DNA from: a bacterium
GTDB taxonomy: Bacteria > SM23-31 > JAUVVT01
DNA length: 33,411 nt
Assembly: GCA_030616165.1 (NCBI GenBank)
Contig: JAUWXV010000009.1
Location: 1-33,411 of the forward strand
Direction: 5' to 3'
Shown in pieces: positions 28,799 to 33,411 of the stretch; within the stretch, counting starts at the first letter, position 1; every line of letters begins with the position of its first letter. A model generated the notes under the pieces. It was given only the letters and a program-made list of their open reading frames with translations, was not told where the DNA came from and ran no database searches. Position numbers and translations under genes: made by a program.

Positions 28799-28827
28799 AA
28801 TATACGGAAATATTTTCGTATTGTCAA
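28799..28827 (-). promoter_or_regulatory. Leftward consensus promoter with no gene to drive
   Basis: On the minus strand: TTGACA, 17-base spacer, TATATT. The -35 context (TTCTTGACAATACG) matches the transposon-end repeat, so this may be a captured repeat end. Transcription would run into the 3' end of the GH27 gene in antisense. Confidence 0.35.
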
Positions 28828-28922
28828 GAACTTTATTAGTTTTTTTGCTAAAAGAAACCACCCAAAGGGCAGGCAGAGAAAGGATAATAAAAATATGATA
28901 AAATATTAATTGAAAACAGAGA

Positions 28923-29250
28923 GGGCGAATAAATTCGCCCCTACATTCATTATTATTAAATCGTAAATTAATTAACGCAGTTATTAGCTGTTGGCTGTTA
29001 GAATAAAGAGGGCGAACACACAGTGCACGCACATAGGTTCGCCCCTACGGTCATGGCCAAGAGGATTATTCATTAAAATAAGGATTAGAAAGAATTATAA
29101 TAGACCGCAGACCCGCCAGAGGCGGGCAAGCCCGAAGGGCAAGACCAAAGGGCAAGGAAGAAAATAAAGAGGGCGATTCGTGAATCGCCCCTACAGTTTG
29201 TAAAAAATAGATTAAAAATAGAAATATGGAGACGCACTGCCGGGCGTCTC
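28923..29250. repeat. Four GGGCGA-type hairpin repeats
   Basis: 28923-28940 GGGCGAAT/ATTCGCCC; 29010-29044 GGGCGAAC/GTTCGCCC with a long loop; 29171-29190 GGGCGATTC/GAATCGCCC; 29229-29250 GAGACGC/GCGTCTC. Three are preceded by AGA-rich sequence and followed by CCTAC. The outer bases are constant and the inner bases vary as pairs. Confidence 0.65.
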
Positions 29251-29570
29251 TACCCCTCTGCTGTTAATTATTTTCATTCTTCATTCGTAAATCGTTCCTT
29301 AGACTCATCCTTTCACTAAAAAACAACCAATTATCATACCCCCCGATTTTCGCCTATTTATAATAAACTGACTTAAATTCCAAATCTAAAAATTATTAAA
29401 AAATTTTTTATTTTTACTTGTTTTTCGCTGTTTTTTATAATATATTTAACTAAAAACATTCTACTGTCGAAGTTCTTTTTCATCTTCTTCTTCAACATAT
29501 CTCTAATTGTTTATTGCACTCATCCTCTAATCAAAAAAACGGGGAAGAAAACTAAAAAATAAAAATAAAT

Positions 29571-29590
29571 AAGTATTGTGTCCCCAAATT
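29571..29590 (-). repeat. Transposon-end repeat, inverted copy
   Basis: Reads AATTTGGGGACACAATACTT on the minus strand, the left part of the repeat. It points away from the DUF6308-like gene that starts 29 bases later. With the copy at 30372 it brackets that gene. Confidence 0.55.
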
Positions 29591-29618
29591 ATATAATCAT
29601 GTTTTAAGAGACTTTAAA

Positions 29619-30275
29619 ATGAAATTTCTTTTATTTTCAAAAATATCATTCAATGTTTCAAATCCAATAGCATTAATCGAGTCTTTCTGCTTTCAAAGTG
29701 ATTTTTATTCAAATTATGACCTAAAAAATGATAGAACGATAGAACATGTCAATAAATTTGGTGCTCGTATAGAAAGAGATTCGCTTAGAAAATGCAAATC
29801 CATTATTAGTAAAGGAAGCAATTTAAGCATATTTAGACATAAATTGGATGGTTTTCTAAAACTTACTGAAAGAACCAGAAATAATTATATTGAAGAGCTG
29901 TGTGAAAAAGTATTTAAGAAACTTGCTAATATAAATGGAATTGGATTTTCAAAAACCACAAAAATCTTACATACTTTACATCCTGATTTAATTCCAATGA
30001 TTGATAATCCTCTTCAGGAATTATATCTGAAAAAAATTAATTTACATTGGACTGAACAACAAGCCAGTCAAATCTTTATTGATTACTATGAAAATTTAAA
30101 ACTTGAAGTAAATTTGAAAAATCTTAATAAAATATATGACGTAATTTTAAAGAATAAAATTCCTAGTTTAAGTAAGGTAAGACTTTTCGATATTCTCTGG
30201 TGGTCTTTTTTAAAGGCAAAAAAATTAAAAGAGGAAAGAAATCTTAATTGGTCTATTATAAATTTTAAGGTGTAA
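29619..30275 (+). CDS. Hypothetical protein with HhH-like motif (DUF6308-like)
   Basis: A 218-residue, very AT-rich, Lys/Ile/Asn-rich cytoplasmic protein. I cannot assign it firmly. The central segment at about 111-135 (ANINGIGFSKTTKILHTLHP, then DLIPMIDNPL) resembles the helix-hairpin-helix-like G-I-G-x-x-x-A-S-K-L-L-x-x-K-R-P-x-L-I-P-x-x-D pattern I associate with DUF6308, a family of unknown function. HhH motifs usually contact DNA. AAGAG lies about 10-14 bases before the ATG. A truncated DUF429 gene follows in the same frame with no gap. Repeats bracket the pair, which suggests acquisition by transfer. A defence or toxin role is only a guess from the company it keeps. Confidence 0.6.
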   Translation: MKFLLFSKISFNVSNPIALIESFCFQSDFYSNYDLKNDRTIEHVNKFGARIERDSLRKCKSIISKGSNLSIFRHKLDGFLKLTERTRNNYIEELCEKVFKKLANINGIGFSKTTKILHTLHPDLIPMIDNPLQELYLKKINLHWTEQQASQIFIDYYENLKLEVNLKNLNKIYDVILKNKIPSLSKVRLFDILWWSFLKAKKLKEERNLNWSIINFKV

Positions 30276-30284
30276 TTTATTATT

Positions 30285-30371
30285 TTCTCAGGCATTGATG
30301 GTTGCAAAGGGGGATGGTTTTTAGTTAAACTTTTTGATAATGAAAAATGTAGTGTATTTCTATTTATTTCG
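30285..30371 (+). pseudogene. 5' remnant of a DUF429 family gene
   Basis: Immediately after the stop of the preceding gene and in the same frame, the DNA reads FSGIDGCKGGWFLVKLFDNE. The G-I-D-G-C-K-G-G-W motif is the hallmark N-terminus of DUF429, a predicted RNase H-like nuclease family of about 240 residues. Only about 29 codons remain before the transposon-end repeat at 30372 takes over, and the fused frame ends at 30431. The original start is unclear: no ATG/GTG/TTG lies at the expected place, only ATT codons after AAGGTG. The gene is dead. Confidence 0.65.
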
Positions 30372-30430
30372 GTATTTCGTGGACACAATACCTATTTCTT
30401 GACAATATGGTTAAAAAATTATACATTTTA
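30372..30430 (+). repeat. Transposon-end repeat with built-in promoter
   Basis: Begins GTATTTCGTGGACACAATAC and continues through TTTCTTGACAATATGG to ATACATTTTAATAC. It contains TTGACA (30399-30404), a 17-base spacer and TACATT (30422-30427). After it, CAGCACAATTGG resembles the transposase start region (ATGGCACGATTG) seen in the full copy at 33126. It cuts the DUF429 gene and lies about 90 bases upstream of the DUF262 gene. Confidence 0.65.
30399..30427 (+). promoter_or_regulatory. Repeat-borne promoter upstream of the DUF262 nuclease
   Basis: TTGACA-N17-TACATT inside the transposon-end repeat, reading toward the DUF262 gene whose start is 93 bases after the -10. It may now be that gene's promoter. 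Sequence match only. Confidence 0.45.
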
Positions 30431-30519
30431 ATACAGCACAATTGGAAAGGCGTATGCAACAAAAAACATCATTAGAGCATTTCTTTACTATTAAATGGCA
30501 TGTTATTTAGGGAGGTATT

Positions 30520-32376
30520 ATGCAGGATAAAAAGACAACATTTACCAGTGATAAAGAACGTTTATACGAGATTTTAGATGAAATTGATGAAGGGAAAATT
30601 CAACTACCTGAGTTTCAAAGAGGGTGGGTATGGGATGACATTCACATCCGCAGTTTACTGGCCAGTATTTCATTGTCCTATCCTATTGGCGCAGTAATGA
30701 TGCTCGAAACTGGAAATCCGGACGTAAGATTCAAACCAAGACCTGTGGAAGGGGTTGAATTGTCAGAAAAAATTCAGCCGGAAAGATATATACTTGATGG
30801 GCAGCAAAGATTAACTTCACTTTTTCAGTCATTATTTTTAAAAAAACCGGCCGAAACGCAGGACGTTCGTGGGAAAAAAATTAAAAGATGGTACTATATT
30901 AAAATGAAAGAATCTTTAGATTTATACGTTGACAGAGAAGATGTAATTATAGGACTTCCTGAAGATCGCAAGATTAGAAATTTTAGAAATGAAGTGATTA
31001 AGGATTACTCAACACCAGAATTAGAATATCAAAATAATTCATTTCCCATAACTAATGTTTTTGATCCATCTGATTGGCGATATGAGTACAATAAATATTG
31101 GAAACATGACAAAGAGAAAAGTAAACTTTTTGATGATTTCGAGAAGATAATTATTGATAGTTTTAAACAATATTTAGTTCCAATCATTAAACTTCTAAAA
31201 AACACACCAAAGGATGCTGTGTGTCAGGTTTTTGAAAAGGTAAATACTGGTGGTGTTTCTCTGACGGTTTTCGAACTTCTTACTGCTACTTTTGCTGCAG
31301 ATGAATATAATCTCCGTGAGGATTGGGAAGGAAAGCGAAATGCTCTTGGTCGAAAAATAGAGTCGGGACGTCATGATAAACTAATGGAATATATAGTACT
31401 ATATTCTGTATCGGCAACAGATCTCCTTCAAGTTATTACTTTATTAGCAACGCTCGAACGTAAAAAGAAAACACCTGAAGCGCCGGTAAGCTGTAAGCGA
31501 GCGGATGTATTAAAATTAACTCTTGGAGAATATAAAAGGTGGGCAGATCCTGCAACTGAAGGTTTTGTTAAAGCAGCAAAATTTTTATTTCAACAAAAGA
31601 TATTTTCAGACAGAGACCTGCCTTACAGTACTCAGATTATTCCTTTAGCTGCAATTTTCACAGTATTGGAAACTAAAGCTGAGAACGATGCAGTGAAGGA
31701 AAAGCTTATTCGCTGGTATTGGTGCGGTGTATTTGGAGAATTATACGGTGGCGCAGTTGAAACCCGGTCGGCAAAGGATTTGGTTGAAGTTCTTCAATGG
31801 ATTGATGGAGGAGAAAAGCCAGCCACTGTTAATGACTGTAATTTCGTTCCTACAAGATTCTACACGCTTCGTACAAGAAGAAGCGCTGCTTACAAAGGAT
31901 TATATGCTCTTCTGATTAGGGATGGAGGTCTTGATTTTCGGACAGGTGAATCAATAGATGTTCAGATGTATTTTGATGATAATATTGATATTCATCATAT
32001 ATTTCCACGGGATTATTGCATTAAAAACAGTATTGAATCTAAATATTACGATTCAATAGTCAATAAGACACCGATATCAGCAAAAACAAATCGTATAATC
32101 GGAGGCAAAGCTCCGAGTGATTATTTGAATAAACTTATGAAAGATACAGGCATTACTAAAGAACGGATTGATGAAATCCTAAAATCTCATGTTGTTTATA
32201 TAAATTCTATAAAGCAAGATAATTTTCATGATTTTTTTAACAAACGTAAAGAGGCACTTTTAACTCGTATTGAAAAAGCAACAGGGAAAAAGATTGCCCG
32301 TGAATCTGAAGAAGAAATTATGAAAAAGCTCGAAACAGAAGAAATATTTAGTAATGAAGAAGATGAGGTTATATAA
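30520..32376 (+). CDS. GmrSD-like DUF262/DUF1524 nuclease (type IV restriction-like)
   Basis: Predicted modification-dependent nuclease of the GmrSD/DUF262 group, which act against phage DNA. The 618 residues carry an N-terminal DUF262 (ParB/Srx-like NTPase) part with LPEFQRGWVWDD at about 29-40 and the key D93-GQQR97 motif in YILDGQQRLTSL. A long helical middle follows. The C-terminal DUF1524 HNH-type nuclease has H492-H493 in DIHHIFPRDYC and TNRIIGGKAPSDY at about 526-538. Both halves are in one chain, as in many single-protein GmrSD enzymes, and all motifs look intact. GGGAGG precedes the ATG. The stop overlaps the ATG of a next gene (TAATG), which a repeat truncates. No methylase or other partner remains. 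Which modification it senses cannot be told. Confidence 0.9.
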   Translation: MQDKKTTFTSDKERLYEILDEIDEGKIQLPEFQRGWVWDDIHIRSLLASISLSYPIGAVMMLETGNPDVRFKPRPVEGVELSEKIQPERYILDGQQRLTSLFQSLFLKKPAETQDVRGKKIKRWYYIKMKESLDLYVDREDVIIGLPEDRKIRNFRNEVIKDYSTPELEYQNNSFPITNVFDPSDWRYEYNKYWKHDKEKSKLFDDFEKIIIDSFKQYLVPIIKLLKNTPKDAVCQVFEKVNTGGVSLTVFELLTATFAADEYNLREDWEGKRNALGRKIESGRHDKLMEYIVLYSVSATDLLQVITLLATLERKKKTPEAPVSCKRADVLKLTLGEYKRWADPATEGFVKAAKFLFQQKIFSDRDLPYSTQIIPLAAIFTVLETKAENDAVKEKLIRWYWCGVFGELYGGAVETRSAKDLVEVLQWIDGGEKPATVNDCNFVPTRFYTLRTRRSAAYKGLYALLIRDGGLDFRTGESIDVQMYFDDNIDIHHIFPRDYCIKNSIESKYYDSIVNKTPISAKTNRIIGGKAPSDYLNKLMKDTGITKERIDEILKSHVVYINSIKQDNFHDFFNKRKEALLTRIEKATGKKIARESEEEIMKKLETEEIFSNEEDEVI

Positions 32377-32393
32377 TGAAAACCAACTATCAT
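32376..32393 (+). pseudogene. First six codons of a lost gene coupled to the DUF262 gene
   Basis: ATG at 32376 overlaps the DUF262 stop (TAATG), the usual mark of translational coupling. It encodes MKTNYH and then runs straight into the transposon-end repeat at 32394, giving a meaningless 32-residue frame to 32474. The partner gene of the nuclease seems to have been removed here. Confidence 0.45.
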
Positions 32394-32460
32394 GTATTTC
32401 GGGGACACAATACTAATTTCTTGTCAATACGACTAAAAAAATCATACATTTTCTTATTGC
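32394..32460 (+). repeat. Transposon-end repeat copy downstream of the DUF262 gene
   Basis: GTATTTCGGGGACACAATAC, then AATTTCTTGTCAATACG and CATACATTTTCTTATTGC. The -35 is altered (TTGTCA, 32421-32426) and the spacer is 18 bases. Same orientation as the copy at 30372, so the DUF262 gene sits between direct copies. Confidence 0.65.
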
Positions 32461-32647
32461 AAGATTTGAATTAGTTGTTTCATCTAAATTTCCTAGTGGA
32501 CTCAAATAGGACTCGAACCGCATCACTTCCCTGAGCATCTTTACATTTTTATCTGTTAAATTTCTTTACCTCTAAACTGCTTAGGTTCTACTTAAAAAAG
32601 AAATTATTTATATTAAATCCCTTTTCACACAAATTATCAATGCCAAA

Positions 32648-32802
32648 TCCGCCTTTGGCGGATAAATCCGCCAGAGGAGGACAAGCCCGCCAGAGGCGGA
32701 CAGGCCCGCCCTTCTTATTGAATAATTAATTAATACGGTCTTAAGCAGTAACAACACAATGAATTTGGGCGGATAAATCCACCAGAGGCGGACAAACCCG
32801 CC
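32648..32802. repeat. Palindromic 15-bp units at 19-bp spacing
   Basis: Units of (T/C)CCGCC-NNN-GG(C/A)GGA start at 32648, 32667, 32686 and, as a half, 32705; and at 32778 and 32797. The start-to-start spacing is 19 bp each time. Single units or dimers occur at 15180-15196, 29112-29136 and 33327-33356. Confidence 0.65.
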
Positions 32803-32834
32803 CCTACGGGTTTAATCAGGGTAAAAATTACTAC

Positions 32835-33037
32835 TTCGTATGGTACGATTGGCAGGAGTTGTCGCATCTGGTTATCCTCATCTTTCAAAATTCAACTATA
32901 TTTGAAAATAATTGAAACATGGATTGAAGATAAACAACTCCCTTAATACGCCGTAAATATGGCGTATTAATCCCCCTTTGCTAAGGGGGAATTTCTAAAA
33001 TCATAAATCCTTTTTCCTGCGTATCAGCGGTTCAATT
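32835..33037 (+). mobile_element. Transposase-derived repeat module, copy 1
   Basis: 203 bp. Starts with the 5' end of a transposase frame (32840-32905), then TTTGAAAATAATTGAAACAT, the perfect 10-bp hairpin TTAATACGCC/GGCGTATTAA, CCCCCTTTGCTAAGGGGG, and ends TCAGCGGTTCAATT. Nearly identical to copy 2 apart from a 30-bp insertion there. Confidence 0.7.
32840..32905 (+). pseudogene. N-terminal fragment of a REP-associated tyrosine (IS200-like) transposase
   Basis: Encodes MVRLAGVVASGYPH and then LSKFNYI and a stop. The M-x-R-x-x-R-V-V-x-x-G-Y-P-H-H start is what I know from Y1/REP-associated transposases, which continue with xxTQRGNRR. Here everything after the first histidine is deleted. Copy 2 shares the same junction. 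Confidence 0.55.
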
Positions 33038-33125
33038 ATCGTAAATCGTACTTCTTTTCCCTATTCCCCTTTGTGCCTCTATTTTTCATTCGTCATTCGT
33101 ACTTCCTCATTCTTCCTTCAAATAA

Positions 33126-33178
33126 ATTCGGAAACACAATACTTATTTCTTGACAATATGTTTATATAATTACACATT
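33126..33178 (+). repeat. Transposon-end repeat, copy joined to a transposase start
   Basis: ATTCGGAAACACAATACTTA, TTTCTTGACAATATG, TTACACATTTT, and then the transposase ATG at 33184. Contains TTGACA (33150-33155), 17 bases, CACATT (33173-33178). This copy shows the repeat's original role: the left end and promoter of the element. Confidence 0.65.
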
Positions 33179-33411
33179 TTCGTATGGCACGATTGTCAAG
33201 ATTTGCCGCACCCGGCTATACTCATCTTTCAAAATTCAACTACATTTGAAAATAATTGAAACATGGATTGAAGATAAACAACCCCCTTAATACGCCGTAA
33301 ATATGGCGTATTAATCCCCCTTTGCTTCCGCCGAAGGCGGATCCGCCTATGGTGGAAAGGGGGAATTTCTAAAATCATAAATCCTTTTTCCTGCATCTCA
33401 GCGGTTCAATT
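33179..33411 (+). mobile_element. Transposase-derived repeat module, copy 2, with a 30-bp insertion
   Basis: 233 bp, running to the window edge and directly following the transposon-end repeat. Same structure as copy 1, with a few substitutions and one extra 30-bp block at 33327-33356 (TCCGCC-GAA-GGCGGA and TCCGCC-TAT-GGTGGA). Confidence 0.7.
33184..33249 (+). pseudogene. N-terminal fragment of a REP-associated tyrosine (IS200-like) transposase, copy 2
   Basis: Encodes MARLSRFAAPGYTH followed by LSKFNYI and a stop, with the same deletion junction as copy 1. Here the fragment still has its own upstream promoter-like repeat. Confidence 0.55.

Larger units (their letters stand above)
28457..29618. 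other. Gene-free 1.2-kb repeat-rich region
   Basis: No gene is seen. It holds a partial transposon-end repeat (28471-28506), a leftward promoter-like sequence (28799-28827), four hairpins (28923, 29010, 29171, 29229), CCCGCC/GGCGGG and CCCGAAGGGC palindromes at 29112-29140, and an inverted copy of the transposon-end repeat (29571-29590) just before the next gene. Confidence 0.6.
32475..33411. other. Gene-free repeat region to the window end
   Basis: No intact gene is seen. It contains a tRNA T-loop-like sequence (32509-32519, minus strand, not foldable), two tracts of 19-bp-spaced palindromes (32648-32710 and 32768-32802), two copies of a ~200-bp transposase-derived module (32835-33037 and 33179-33411) and a transposon-end repeat (33126-33178). 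Confidence 0.6.

Noticed and set aside
28900-29260. Possible CRISPR array from regularly recurring GGGCGA...TCGCCC hairpins
   Set aside because: Spacing is irregular (about 40-160 bp), the repeats are not identical, and no cas gene is present.
30453-30509. 18-codon frame (MQQKTSLEHF...) upstream of the DUF262 gene
   Set aside because: No ribosome site, very short, and directly behind a repeat. The nuclease has its own strong site.
32495-32530. tRNA-like sequence (GGTTCGAGTCC on the minus strand)
   Set aside because: The T-loop matches, but the T stem pairs at only two positions and no D or anticodon arm is found. It may be an old attachment-site remnant, but that is not supported.

Overview
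This is an AT-rich chromosomal stretch from a Gram-negative bacterium. It probably belongs to an uncultured lineage of the FCB superphylum (Cloacimonadota/Marinimicrobia/KSB1-like), but the exact phylum cannot be fixed from the sequence. The evidence is a carboxypeptidase-regulatory-domain TonB receptor, a PorV/PorQ-type outer-membrane protein, a secreted protein with an FlgD/T9SS-like C-terminal end, a PD40-TPR-CxxCH protein, and the housekeeping linkage TIGR03960 - RNase G - L21 - L27.

Layout. 1-3900: a Cys-rich DUF6485 protein, a sodium:alanine/glycine symporter with a good sigma70-type promoter, a small charged hypothetical protein and an orphan phosphoglycosyl transferase, all on the minus strand. 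3901-9085: a plus-strand RNA/ribosome block (B12-binding radical SAM protein fused to its DUF2344 partner, rng, rplU, rpmA). 9692-10615: malate dehydrogenase. 10883-12635 (minus): a predicted outer-membrane beta-barrel protein and a lipoprotein. 13253-14680 (minus): an aldehyde dehydrogenase. 15592-18087 (minus): a membrane-anchored protein with a haem-type CGNCH motif, a beta-propeller and TPRs. 19488-28456: a plus-strand envelope/polysaccharide block (TonB receptor, secreted FN3 protein, PorV-like protein, then a GH27 alpha-galactosidase-like enzyme). 28457-33411: a repeat-rich, decaying accessory region with a DUF6308-like protein, a DUF429 remnant, a GmrSD-type DUF262/DUF1524 nuclease and transposon-derived repeats.

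The observations I find most interesting are these. (1) The GH27 enzyme carries an ~80-residue helical domain twice, once after the signal peptide and once inserted into the catalytic barrel ahead of the nucleophile. (2) A 149-bp MITE-like element with inverted repeats and a 10-bp target duplication landed exactly on the start codon of the outer-membrane protein gene; it is in frame and open, so the old Shine-Dalgarno now drives a 53-residue extension in front of the signal peptide. (3) A transposon-end repeat carrying a TTGACA-N17-TACATT-like promoter cuts off the first codons of the gene following each of two accessory genes. (4) Two ~200-bp copies of a transposase-derived module differ by one clean 30-bp insertion made of two 15-bp palindromes, which catches a mobile palindromic unit in the act.

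Intergenic spaces are full of small palindromic repeats. I see no CRISPR array, rRNA or functional tRNA.
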